From: Blasia pusilla
Lineage: Eukaryota; Marchantiophyta; Marchantiopsida; Blasiales
Reading direction: 5' to 3'
DNA length: 64,000 nucleotides
Assembly: GCA_050084515.1 (NCBI GenBank)
Contig: CM114274.1
Span: 42,966,001-43,030,000, forward strand
Positions 44,097 to 56,520 of the stretch are shown here, piece by piece (position 1 is the first letter of the stretch; the number at the start of each line of letters is the position of its first letter). The position numbers and the translations under genes are program-made. The notes under the pieces were generated by a model. It did not search any database. It saw only the letters and a list, made by a program, of their open reading frames with translations, and was not told the DNA's origin.

Positions 44097-44609
44097 CTCC
44101 TTGCTCCTTACTCCGCCTCTTACGCCCACTCGCCCACTCGCCCACTCGCCCCGAGCTACCACGAGTTGCCTCGAAGCCTCCGCCTAGTCGCAAATTCGAC
44201 TGCGCTTCCGCCCAGTTTCATGCACGCAGAAATCCGTAACGCTCCACACACTCGAGCAGATAGCTTCACATTAGATCACAATACAAGTAGCAACAGGAGC
44301 CTCTCACCCGATTGGATGAACTTCAACGGAGCTTCCGCACTCCAAGCTCTCCACATCAGAAAACCGTCGAACACGAACCATAATCTTCAATCCTTGATAA
44401 CTTCCAACTCCCTTGACAAAATCCGGCGATCTAAAGCGTGTTGGAAAGCTCTCAGCAAGGCGCTTCTTTTCCAACCAACAACGCACCAGATTCACACCTC
44501 CAATATAGGCCACAAGCCACAACATCCACAGCTGAGTACACAATCAGCCCTAACCAGATCCTACTGATCCACAATCGAAGCTACCATTGATCTACGTCAA
44601 TTCTTTGAG

Positions 44610-44977
44610 TGAAATCTGTGAAAGACCTAGTGTCATAAAACACGTATAGAATCACATACAATCGAGCCAAACCCACTCCACGATGGGAGAATCTAGGTCG
44701 AAGCTTGCGGGAAACACCATAGCCAAGAGCTCTACTCACTACCAAGGCTAACTCCCAACGCAACAGGCTCAACTCAAAGAACTAACTGTTCTTTGAGTGC
44801 ACTCCACTTTATATCCTCCAACCTAAGAGCGGGCCCTACTGGAAAAGTCACCCTTAATTGAATAACCTCCAACCCTATGTATGAAATCGCATCTCTACCT
44901 AGACACTACGGCCTTACATAAGGTATGGCTTCTACTAGTACACTATACTCTACGACATAATCCGTATGGTCATGACA
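44610..44977 (-). repeat. Gypsy 5' LTR, partial (positions 107-474 of the LTR)
   Basis: Aligns without gaps to 36453-36820. The outer 106 bp are absent; the sequence switches at 44978 to unrelated DNA (TGATAGCTAATAC). No standard primer-binding site is obvious just inside the LTR; TGGTAGC about 23 nt in is only a weak candidate. Confidence 0.9.
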
Positions 44978-45002
44978 TGATAGCTAATACATACATAGAT
45001 GC

Positions 45003-45146
45003 AGAGTACAATGGAGATTTTATTTGTATGTAGATAGGCTATCGAAGATATTTTTGATAATCTTTAAGCCGGATAGAGTACAATGGAGATTTTATTGGTA
45101 TGTAGACAGGCTATCGAAGATATTTTTGATAATCTTTAAGCCGGAT
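45003..45146. repeat. 72-bp tandem duplication
   Basis: Units 45003-45074 and 45075-45146 differ at three positions. Each begins AGAGTACAATGGAGATTTTA and ends TTGATAATCTTTAAGCCGGAT. It starts 26 bp outside the gypsy element's right border. Confidence 0.95.
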
Positions 45147-46490
45147 AATCAACGGCCATAGAGGGTTGCTAATTTTTGGATGTAGAAGTGGTTTAGAGTC
45201 CATGTGACCTTATGGTAACCGAAAGTTTTGCTAGATTGTGCATTGGAAAATTGTTTGGGGCGCAAATATGAGATTACCGCTACCTCATTTTTGAGCCATG
45301 GGATCCGGCTCTAAGAGGGTCCCCTCGAGTAGCCCCGTTACTATTTGAGCTCTAATGCGAGAAATCACGTTACTTTGTCCATCAACCATGAAACTAACGT
45401 AAACAGCTTTTGAGCTCACTTACTCCTCTGGCGTCGCAATCAACCATCAACGACACTAAACCTAGGGCGGGCGGTGGAATATCCGGTTACCGGATTAGCA
45501 GGATAATCGCAGGAATTATACTTTAATGAGGAAATTAGGTTATCTTTAACGAGTGTAAAGAGTATGGAAACTCATCCTGGTCTCTTTTGCAGCCTTACGC
45601 ACTCAGCTGCGGGTAAATGGTGGCCAGCACTCGCTGCAATGCGTTCCCGGTCACTTCATAATATCTATCCCTCGATTTGTAGTTGACAGGGATACTCGCG
45701 AATACCAGGTAATGCTTCTTTCCGCTTGGGTACGTGTTTTCATGTCTGCACCATCGTACCTGATTGATTAGGATTGTAATCGAGGTCGCGACTTTGTTAT
45801 GAGAAGATTAGGGTCTCCTTCAGCGCCTGTGGAGATCTGGTGAATTCCCAGACTCTTTTGCTGCTTTAAGTACTCTGCTGCCCCTTCACGGCTAGTCTTC
45901 ACTCTTGTTGCGCAACTCCATTTCGCAGACTTTTCGTGCTGTATGTACATAGCGGTGCGTTTGGGACGCGGTAAACACGATGTTTCGATTCGCAATCGGC
46001 TGGGTGCATGCGAAATCCAGGTATCGATTTATGTCGCTTTCAATTCTGTATTTTTCGGACCGTTTTGTCCTAGCTTATTAGCATTTGAGTTGGAGAGTCT
46101 GGGTTTTAATTCTGAATCAGGGTATCCATAATGTTTCGTGAAGAGCCTGAACTGTCTGAAACTTCCGTTTCTGCTTTTTGCGCGCAGCTGTGGACACTCT
46201 GGGTGCTTCTGCTCGTGATGCACACCTGGATTTCGCACTCTTTTGATGCTTTGCCTTTCGGATTGTGCGTTTCTTGTGATGCACTGACCTCGATTTCTCA
46301 ATTCTGAGTTGGCGGGTTTCGCGCGAATGCTAGATCTTGACCTATTTAGCTTGCGGTGCCGCGTTTCTCTCGTTTAGGGCTGGCACTGTTGCCGTGTAGT
46401 TGTCGCGGAGGGGCGGGCGGGACTCCGGTATTGAATTCAAGAAACGCTTTCAGCGAGGCGACTACTCACGAGTAGATCTGCGGAGGAAAG
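45147..46490. promoter_or_regulatory. Upstream region and 5' leader of SPT5
   Basis: About 1.3 kb between the tandem repeat and the SPT5 start codon. CG content rises toward 46400. A leader intron is possible but not demonstrated. Open frames on both strands have no family resemblance. Confidence 0.4.
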
Positions 46491-49400
46491 ATGGGGTACA
46501 AGAACTATAGTGATGAGGAGGAGGAGGATGAAGAAGAGCAGGAAGACGAAGTAGAGGAAGTAGAAGAAGAAGAAGAGGAAGCCGAAGAAGAAGAGGAAGA
46601 GGAGGAAGGCAAAGAAGAGGATGAAGAAGAAGAGGAAGAGCGTAATCGGAAGCGCAAATTCAAGGGATCTCAGTTTATTGACGACGTTGCTGAAGAAGAC
46701 GATGACGAAGATGAAGAGGAAGAAGAAGCGCCGTCTCGAAAAAGGAGGAATCACCGACGAGCATCGGAATTCATTGATGACACCGCTGCAGTTGCCAGCG
46801 ACGAGGAGGAAGAAGAAGAAGAGGGAGAAGAAGGTAGCGATGCTACTGTCCTCTGAGATCGCACGTGTTTGCTTGAATTTTCGTGAGGAGTGACGAGGGA
46901 CTTGTCTGGCTTCTCCATATGTAAAGCTTTGATCGTAATGTGTAATCTGTATTTCACAGATATGGTATTGTCGCCAGTGTGATATGAACGGTTTTGCACG
47001 TTGGATGGGGTAGATAGATTGTTTACGTGTCACAGCATAGCGCTGGTCTTTGCAGACTGTCTGAAAAGTTCTGAAGGTGTCATTTGGAAGTGTCATTGGT
47101 TGTGATCGGTTATGACTGACCGGTAGAAGTCTTCTTCCTTGTCTGCTCATCAGTAAATAGTACTTGATGGCAATCGTTTGCATTTATCATTGCAGAGAGG
47201 ATGTTCTCATCCAAAACACTTCAAATACAAGCATTTCATGTATGAACTTGAACTCTGCATTGTCTTTGATGCTTTTGTGTGTACCTGCTCCTTTCAGATT
47301 TTATACATGATGAAGGGCCTGAGTTACTTGAAGAGGAGGATAGGGGAAGAAGACATCATCGTTCCATGTTGCCTGAGGATGATCAACAAGAAAATGTTGA
47401 GGACCTAGAAAAGTTCATCCAGCAGAGGTATGGTCGCCAGGAGTATGAGGAATATGATGAAGCGGAGACTACAGAGGTGGAACAGCAGGCCCTACTTCCA
47501 TCAGTGAAGGACCCCAAGCTGTGGATGGTCAAATGCCAGGTAGCTTGTTCCCTTTGCTGCTCTGGAAGAAGATACAGTAGAGTAGTTCAAAGTAATTGAG
47601 CTGAAGCAGATAGCGGGTTCAGGTAATATGGCAAACCCTCACTCTCATTTGTGCAGAGGCTTAGGTTTTTCCTGTACATTTTTCTTGACTCATACGTATG
47701 TGATCTGATCAGCCTGGACATGAACGTGAAGCTGCCATTTGCCTAATGCAAAAGTATCTGGACATGGAAGTCCAACAAGGGAAGGCTCTGCTCATCAAGT
47801 CAGCAATTGCGCTAGATCACCTGAAGGGGTACTTGTATGTTGAGTCTGAAAAGGAGGCTTACGTCAGAGAGGTAATTGTGAAGATTTTCCACTGCCTTGT
47901 ATGATTCCCACGTTCTTTGCAAAGTATGTATCCAGCACAGAAAGGTGTTCTTTTCTCTTACATTGTCCGGTTAATGCATATGCTTTTCTGATCATATTTA
48001 TTTTCTGTGCAGTCTATCAGGGGCATGCGGATGATCTTTCAACGAGATGTCAAGCTGGTACCAATCAAGGAAATGACAGATGTACTGTCTGTTGAAAAGA
48101 AATCAGTGGATATTGATCAAGATACATGGGTTCGAGTGAAGAATGGTGTGTACAAAGGTGACCTCGCCAAGGTAAAAATGCCTAGTAAGGTTATGAAACA
48201 TTTGTTGGATATTAGAGTTACAAGTTTTGAATTGCATGATTTCTTGGAAGGGTAGGAAATCTGACAAGACTTGGTGATCAGGTGGTTGATGTAGATCATG
48301 TGAGGCAGCGTGCAACTATCAAGCTGATACCCAGAATTGATCTTCAAGCTTTGGCAGCCAAACTCGTAAGCTGGTGGCACTAAACTTCTGAGTTTTCAAC
48401 TGTCTCATTTATTGGAAGTTGGGGGACCCCTCTCTCCAATGGTCACATCTTGCGTCTAACTTAAGCATCGTCGGTCTGTTGTACTCTTGGTGATCAGGAG
48501 GGCAGGGATGATAATGCGAAGGGCAGGCCCAGACCTCCTCCTCGCTTTGTCAGTGTACAGGAAGTGCAGTATGTATCTTACCTTAAGTAATCTCAGCTGC
48601 TGCTATGTTTCATTGTGTTCATCTAGGTTTATTCAGTTCTCTTCGAAGATCTTAACCACTCACTAGTGAGATTTAAATGTGATGTTAACATTCCAAAAGG
48701 ACTTACAGATAGGTGTGGGTGGATTGCAGAGATTTGAGGATACCGGTTGAACGCAAAAGGGATCCAAATCATGCAGGAGAGTATTTTGAGTTTTTTGGAA
48801 GTATGCAGTTCAAGGATGGCTACCTTTATAAGGGTGTCTCACTGAAGAGCATTGATTCAAGTAGTGTTGTGCCCAGCTTTGATGAACTTCAAAAGTTTCA
48901 GAAACCTAGTGACACTGGTGCTTTAGATGCAATGGGTCTCCCAGCTGCTCTTATGAGCAAAAGGAGAGGTCAATTTGTAAAGGGTGATGCAGTCATAGTC
49001 ATCCAAGGAGATTTGAAAAATCTTATGGGTGTTGTTGAGAAGGTTGATGATGACGACGTATTCCTACGACCAAAGGACAAGGAACTGAAGGTAGTTTTAC
49101 TTTTATCACCTCAAGTGGTGTTGCTTATGGGAACTAGTCAGTTAAGGGAGATGTTTTCCTACTACTGAAGGACAATGAACTGAAGGTACTTGGACTATCG
49201 TATCTTTGTCTAGCAGGCTTCCCTTCTGGTAACTGCTCAACTGATCTCTTGTGCTTTGGAATAAATCGCAGGGTACCCTTGCTTTCAAGGATAGGCAATT
49301 GTGCAAGTTCTTCAAAACTGGAGATCATGTGAAAGTTGTTGCTGGGACACATGAAGGTGCAACTGGCATGATTGTAAGGGTTGATCTAGGCAGTGTGGTC

Positions 49401-52400
49401 ATTCTATCGGATACAACAAAGGAGGATGTAAGTCACAGGCAATTTTTCTTGAAATGTCACGTTTTGGAATCCAAGTCTGGACATCGATCCTTCTAGGGAT
49501 TACCTGCTTAACTTGTGGGTGCTTGTGCATGAGCTTTACTTCTGCAGATTAAGGTGTTCACATCAAACATTGTTGAGAGCTCAGAAGTCACAACAGGGAT
49601 CAACAAATTGGGCGACTATGAGTTGCATGATCTTGTCTCACTAGAGTGAGTTGGAAAACTACAGATACTGTTCGTTTATCAGAAAAGAATTGGACGTATG
49701 TACTTAAAAGCTGTTAGATTATCCTCTGGTCTCTAGAGTGGACTGCAATGCTTTGCAGGCCAGTGGGCAGTTGTGTATTTTCTGTAGTATTCAATAAGGC
49801 CTCTTACTGAATGTTTTATTCGCTCTGCATTGCAGCCAATCCACTGTGGGAGTTATTGTGAGAGTTGAGAGAGATGGCTGTCAGGTAAAGCACTCATTGC
49901 ATTGTTTGTGGTGCTGAATATATCAATCTCGAGAATTTAAAATTTGCGGTGAGGTGAAAGAAAAATTTGAAGGGGCAACTCCAATGTCACGTCTTTGAAA
50001 TATGCACTAGAGTTTTGAATAGATCTTTTGTTGTGCATGCAAATATGCTGCATACTCTTGTAATTAACGAGTTTGTTCAAATATTAAGTTTCTCTCATAT
50101 ATTCTGGATTATTAATTAGTCACGTTCAGGCACTCTCATCCATACCTATCTTGTTTTGATGGCTAATTAAGTCTTTTGATTTGTAGCAGATTCTTAAAGG
50201 CACTCCAGAAAGAGCTGAAGTTGTGACCGTAAAGCAACGTGACATGCGGAAGAAGTTGTTTGATCGCAATACAAGTGCTCATGATCGTGATTCAAATGTC
50301 GTATCTTTGAAGGATATCGTCCGTGTTGTTGAAGGTCCTTACAAGGTGAGAAAAATTTAGATGCAAAGAACTACATCTGAGTTTATGATCTGGTTGGCTT
50401 TTTGCCTTCTTTTTCCACAACTCAAGTCCACCATTGCATGAAAGGTGGAACGTGTGTACTTTATGTGTTGCGATTAGAGCAAAGCTTTGTGACCTATGAT
50501 TGAGCCTGCTCGATAACCTGGTGGGAATTTTACTTCTTTGTGTTTGTAGTCTAGGTTCTAGCCATACATAGTTAATTTCTCATGGTTGTTTTCGCATGGC
50601 AGGGTAGGCAGGGCCCCGTCGAACATATTAACCGCGGAATTTTGTTTATTCATGATCGCCATCATCTTGAGAATGGAGGCTTTTTGTGCGTTCGAGCTCT
50701 CTGGTGTGTAGCACTAGGCGGTTTGCGGAGTGGAATGGACAGAGGGGTAAGTATTCACTAGCACATCGGCTTGGCTTCCTTGAAGAACATTTCTGTCTAC
50801 TTATTGAGAAAAGTAATGTGGTGTGTCAGGATTTCACCATCTGAGTAGAGATGAAAGGAAGCATTTAACTTCAGACATATTCATGCTTATAACATGCTTG
50901 GTTTTCATTTGGGCATCTCTGCAGAGAGGTGGAGCAATGGGTAATAATTTTGGTAACTTCAACATGCCTGCCAACTATCTGCAGTCCCCACGGCGAATAC
51001 CCCATCAGTTTCCCCAAGGTGAGTTTTGTGTACCAGTTATATCTAAGATAGGGTGACTAACTGCTGTTAAATTGGGATGTGATAGGGATATCCCTTGTAA
51101 TTAGATTTTGTGGAAGTGGAAATATTGAATTATTTGGATAAATGTTGCAGGTGGTGGTGGTGGCAGCGGTGCAACATTTGGAGGCAGGCAAGGGGGTAAA
51201 CGTAGAGATCACTCTTTGATTGGTACAACTGTGAAGATAAGAATAGGTCCTTTCAAAGGTTATCGAGGACGTGTGGTGGATGCAACTGACCATGACGTTC
51301 GGATTGAGTTGGAATCTCAAATGAAAGTGGTGTCAGGTATGCATATATTCTTCAAATTGAATAATTTGGGATTGTGTATTGTCCTAGAGTAACTATTGCA
51401 ATTCTTGTGAGCATTCTCAGTATTATAGATTGGAAATTTTGCAATATTTGTGAAATTATACCTTGTTCACTACTGGAAGTATCCGAGGAAATAGGTTCTG
51501 AATATCAGGTTTGTGTGATATTATCACAGTGCGCAGAGACCAGTTGTCTGATCCGGTTGGTACACCGTACCATAATGGTGGATCCTCATACAGGTACAAA
51601 TCGTGATTGAGAAATCAGTTCAAGTCCTTTTCAAGGGATTTTCTTTGTGATGCTAGAGTCCAAACTCTCATATCTGTCCAACTGAGCTATCTGATTGTTT
51701 TGTGATATAATCACCGGGAAACAGGGAATCTCCTCGATATGGTGCTGGCAGTGAAACACCTATGCATCCATCTCGAACTCCCATGCACCCTGCTTTCATG
51801 ACTCCAATGAGGGACCCCTCAGGTAATTCTTGTCTGTCTACCCTTGTTCAGGGGTTTGTGGGAACTGTAGGATATTTATATGCTTGCTTTAGGATATTGA
51901 AGGCTTGAAGATTCTGAGTGTTATTGAATTGGTGCAGCTACTCCTATACATGATGGGATGAGAACACCAATGAGGGATCGTGCTTGGAATCCACATACAG
52001 CAATGAACACTCCTTTAAGGTTTGTGTCCAGTGTGTACCTGTCCTCTCGTTTTGCGAAGTTCCACTATTAATCTGTAACTTGGAAGCATAGTTTTATGAC
52101 TCATTCCTGAATAGAAAGTTAGTATGTGATTGGAGACCGTGTAGATTTCAATCGTGTTGATAGTGTTTGTATTCCTAGCTCTGGGAACTGAACCACAGGA
52201 TTTGTATACGCTAACTTTCACAAACCCAATTAACTTGGTGGAGGATCTATTAACAGATAGTATCTAGCGTTGGTATGTGGGTTGTGTGTAATACTCTTGG
52301 TGGTTATATTCATCAGGGACAACAATTGGGATAATGCAGACCCAAGCACATGGAACAATGCAGGAACCCCACAATATCAGGTTTGCATTGTGCTGGGCAC

Positions 52401-53737
52401 CAGTTAAAGATACCGTATATTGTACATTTTTTGGTTTGGTTTGCAGACTGAGTAATTTTGGATTCTGAAGATTGTCTCTGGAATTCCTAAAGATTTCTCA
52501 CATATTGTACATGGTGGACAGCCTGGGACTCCAGGTGGGAGACAGTATGAGGCACCGACCCCAGGAGCAGGCTGGGCAAATACTCCCGGTGCTAGCTTTA
52601 GTGAAGCTGGAACACCGAGCGAGAGTGGTGGTCCAAATTATGGTGAGCGTCGTATGTAATGTCTTTTGTTGATTGGGACTAATATACATCCAAATTATCT
52701 GAATCCTTGAGTCACTCAGGTTGAGATATGATGGATTATTAAAAGCTGTCCTAGTCAGGAAAAGTTAGTCTGCTGAACTGGAGTTGCTGGAAAATGTGTG
52801 GTTGGGAGTTTCAAGAGTGTTTGTACTGTATGAGAATGGTGGGATGGTGGAAATGAAAAGGCTGAAATATCAACTGCTGGGATTTGTCGTGCAGGTAACC
52901 CAGCAAGCCCATATCTTCCTGGAACACCAGGTGGTCCCCCCATGACTCCTGGTGTACCCAGTTATCTACCCAGCACTCCTGGAGGTCAGCCAATGACTCC
53001 AGGTAGTGGAGGTTTGGATCCGACATCACCAGCATCAGGTATATCTGTGTCATGGCAGGCTCCTATTCATTGATTTGTAACAGTGGAGTGTCTCTTTTCT
53101 TTTTCTAATATGTGAAGAGCTAACCCTGGAAACTGTGAATTTTCTAGCCTGGCAGCACTCTAGTATCTTGCCAGTTTCTCACTATGCAGGCACACCTGCT
53201 CTCTGGTTGTGATCGTGATAGGCATGGGTGGACTTGAAGTTGAGAGCAAGTGGGGACTCCCTGAAATTGTTGTCACTATCCGGAGAGCTGGAGAAGATTC
53301 CCAAATTGGTGTCATTCAGGAAGTCATGCCGGTAACTGCTCGGAAACATAAATTGAACATGGATCAGTTTGCATTACTAATAGTTTCTTCAATATCATTG
53401 TCGGGAAGAATTACAGACAGAAGATTGTATGTATGATGTGGAAATTTACAACACAGTATTTTGACGGGTTAACATTGTCAATGAAAACCAGGATGGAAAC
53501 TGCCGAGTGGCACTGGGACCTTCCGGTGACGGTGAGATTGTAGTAACAATGCATTCAGATCTGGAGCTCGTGGTTCCCAAGAAGACAGACAGAATCAAAA
53601 TTGTTTCGGGTGAATTGCGTCGCAGCACTGGAAAGCTGATTGGTATTGATGGAGCAGATGGTATTGTAAAGATGGATGACACACTAGATATTAAAATTCT
53701 TGATATGAGCAGCCTGGGAAAGATGGCTGCCAACTAG
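46491..53737 (+). CDS. SPT5: Transcription elongation factor SPT5, 22 exons, 1076 aa
   Basis: Exons: 46491-46833, 47298-47539, 47713-47871, 48013-48171, 48282-48365, 48498-48568, 48730-49090, 49272-49427, 49548-49645, 49836-49884, 50190-50345, 50603-50746, 50925-51018, 51151-51336, 51530-51593, 51725-51822, 51938-52019, 52317-52380, 52522-52642, 52895-53038, 53222-53331, 53492-53737. They sum to 3231 nt with closed phase. The acidic N-terminus (residues about 8-115) includes RKFKGSQFIDD-type basic patches. The NGN domain starts at KLWMVKCQPGHEREAAICLM (about 187-275). KOW repeats follow (WVRVKNGVYKGDLAKVVD, DAVIVIQGDLKNLMGVVEK, HVKVVAGTHEGATGMIVRV, VVEGPYKGRQGPVEHI, VKIRIGPFKGYRGRVVD). The C-terminal repeat region is rich in TPM and GTPG motifs and is followed by a last KOW. 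SPT5 pairs with SPT4 (DSIF) on RNA polymerase II. Length agrees with Arabidopsis SPT5-2. No lesions. Confidence 0.96.
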
Positions 53738-56164
53738 GCTGCTTATTTCAGATGTTGAATGGGTACATGTGAAGACATGTGCTGAATTGTACAATACTAT
53801 TCAGTAAGTATTTTTAATTGGCGATTTCCCAGGAGCGAATATGCATCTAAAAACTCATCTGAAGGTGCTTGTGCATGGTTTCACTATTGTGAACTTTCTG
53901 TTCACAGTAAGGTCTGCAGTTCTGGAACTGACTCTACTGTGGATTGCTGTTTGGGACAGCCGAATGTCCTCATCTATACCATCATCACTGCTCTTGCTCT
54001 TGGACTACTGCAAAAGTTTAGAAGCTTATCCATAGGTTCCCACCTGAAGCTCGGTCTTCCTAGGTATTGGAATTAAGGTCTGTTGGTATCGGAGACATGC
54101 TTGGCTGGCTTAAAACCAACCCCTGATGTCTTGTTACTCCTGATGGGTGGTATCAACAGTCAAAAATTGAATGCATGAGCGAGACATGCTCTAGTGAAAG
54201 TTGATTTCTAGATGAGGATACTGGATTCGATTGAAATCCAGGGATGACCACAAACCTAAATGTGAGTGGCCAGTCAACACTAAGGAAATTTGCGGTGGTC
54301 TCTAGTTAATTGTCTTGAAAACTGATGCTGGGATGCGTAGGAGTTCACTGATGGTGATGTGAAAAAAAAATCCCTCACTATTGAGGTTCTGCAAGGATGA
54401 ATAGGTGTAGTATGCATCATACCTCCCCACTTCCCACATCACGGCCCTCGAGTCAGCCTGATGACCAGGCGATTGATTTGGTGGGGCTTTTCAACCAGAA
54501 ATTTGGCCGAAAATAAGCGAGTCATCGCCTGGTAATAATTAGAATTTGTAACCTGACGCGGGTGATGAGAGGAGAGACTTCGAACTCTTGCTGAGGGTTG
54601 CAATTTGGAGGGATTGCATAGAATCTACCCAGGCGACTTTAAAAGTGTAACGAATTTGAGGAAGTGGCACCATGGTCTGGTCCTATGTTCCCCCTTGCAT
54701 GTGTTGTTCATGGACTGTGCATACTAGCTATATACTTGTACAATTTAGGCATGTGTATCTATACCATAAAAGAGGTTTATTTCTTCCATCTGGTAAAGTC
54801 CTCTCCAAAATGTAAGGCTCACATTTGGGAAGATTAGAGTGGATTTGGAGGCTGGTGAATGTCTTTCTCTTAGAGAAACAAATGTCCTTTTCAACTGAAA
54901 AATTTCAGCACCGGACAACAGTTTAGTAAGTTGGATCTTTCTCGAGATGGGAATGTTTGCTGGTCCAAAATATTATCTAATGATGTTGCAAAATGGAGAA
55001 ACTGGCTCTGTATGGACCCATGCAATTGCATTGCTCCAAGGTAGTTATAGCCAGATTCTATGCTTGGAGCTCTTGGATTCGTCACCTGGTAGGGTGGCAA
55101 GTCTTACCAACATAAAAGAGACGTAACACTGAGCTCATCTGATCATTTCCAAGACACCTACCCACCCATAGGACTTGGAACTTCAATTTCATAATCTACA
55201 TTTCCTGAACTACCTAAAAACTGAAGTTTTAAATCTTTTTTGGGACTATCTTATCTTATGAACATGTAATACCTTTGCAGGTAAGTGAACAAATTTTTAC
55301 CCGAGTGAAGTTAGGTGACTATGGGGGCTTCGCTTGCTCCTTTCATCTCATCTGATTTTAGGGGTTGGGCGGCTTTGGAGCACCTACCTACTCAATTCAT
55401 TTGAGGGGGCTCCATACTCCTCCATTTCATCGGATTTTGTATCGCTTGATTATGGTGGGGAGTTACGGGGCTTTGAAGAGACTCTTGAATTCCAATTGAT
55501 CAAATTCAGAACTAGCCTCAAAAGGAAAAATTTCGAGTATGTGACCACCATTGATCATGCAAAGCCGAAATGGGCACTCTAGGAGATCTACGACTCACAC
55601 ACAAAGTACTCCTCTTTGACAAATAAGACACAATGTATTCTTATCTTAGAGATGCTATTGAACTTGAGATAAAGCTATAGATGAGACCTAGTTTTTGATG
55701 ATAAGGTAATTTTTTTCCGATCCTTGCAAACTTGTAATTTCCATGCTTTACCACTACCTTTGAATCATGTTTTCCTATTCACTAACTATCATGTTCAAGA
55801 ACTTGCAGATACAAAGAGAATGCTAGATTTCCACGTAGTACACTTTGCTTGCAACCTTGAATATGCATTCTAAAAGTGATTTCCTTATCTACAATAACCA
55901 TGTTGTCTTGTTGCCATATTTGAAAGGCATATGCCTCGTAATTTGTAGACATCTTTGACAATAAAAAAATAGGACTTGACTTGGCCACCAAGGTATTCTA
56001 CTCTCCATGAAGATCTGCACAAAAAGAAACAACAAATAGAAGTTCACTAGGCCACCAAGCTACTTTGCTTTCAATGCAAACATGCACACAAAGAAATAGC
56101 CATGAACCCGAGGGAACAAGAGGCATCTCTAAGATAAAGGGATGTACAATCACCTAAGGGACAA
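53738..56164. other. SPT5 3' UTR and intergenic DNA
   Basis: No exon-like or transposon protein match was seen between the SPT5 stop and the G-patch relic. The open frame at 55334-55582 has no family resemblance. Confidence 0.4.
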
Positions 56165-56520
56165 GTGACCCTTTCACCAAGATGGAAGTTCATGCAACAT
56201 TATCATACAATCCTTTTGAGAGAAGAGAGAAATTCTAAATGCCACTTCAAGAAGGTGTTAAAAAGGGATGTCCATGGACTCATATCCAATATGAAGTCAC
56301 ATCTAATAGTATTCAAACTCGTATCCATTATGGAGGAATTCTCAACCCTTTTGTAGAGTATTGTGGGCGACTTAGATACCTGACTCAAAATTTGGGAGAG
56401 GCACATTTAAAACGGATGATACAAAAGGGTTATCAATATAACCCCAACATTGGGAAAGGGATAAGGAAAATTGAAAAAAAAATGAAGAGTTAACTCCTAT
56501 CCATCATAAAGGGGTCGCAA
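56165..56520 (+). pseudogene. Possible gypsy pol fragment with G-patch-like motif
   Basis: The frame around 56239-56493 contains LGEAHLKRMIQKGYQYNPNI followed by GKGIRKIEKK. This is close to the G-patch-like block (K-M-GY-PG-GLGK) found between protease and RT in several plant gypsy elements. Only about 85 codons are open and neither protease nor RT is attached. It is not from the methyltransferase-bearing family, which lacks this block. Confidence 0.4.

Larger units (their letters stand above)
36345..44977 (-). mobile_element. Ty3/gypsy LTR retrotransposon carrying a DNA methyltransferase and a PHD finger
   Basis: Minus-strand element. In sense order it has a partial 5' LTR (44977-44610), a leader with a 5S-like segment, gag with two CCHC knuckles, a C5 DNA methyltransferase, RT, RNase H, integrase, PHD finger, polypurine tract and full 3' LTR (36926-36453). 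A further 106-bp LTR piece (36450-36345) follows. RT before RNase H before integrase defines Ty3/gypsy. No D-[ST]-G protease motif was found between gag and RT. Gag is in one frame. The methyltransferase starts in the +1 frame relative to gag and, apart from indels, continues in frame into RT, so it forms the N-terminus of pol. Ten in-frame stops and several frameshifts make this copy inactive. LTR copies differ at 23 of 474 positions by my count (about 95% identity), so insertion is moderately old. No target-site duplication was found. Confidence 0.93.

Noticed and set aside
46437-47183. A 248-codon open frame on the minus strand opposite SPT5 exon 1
   Set aside because: It is the antisense shadow of the acidic repeat region of SPT5 and encodes a Phe-rich run.
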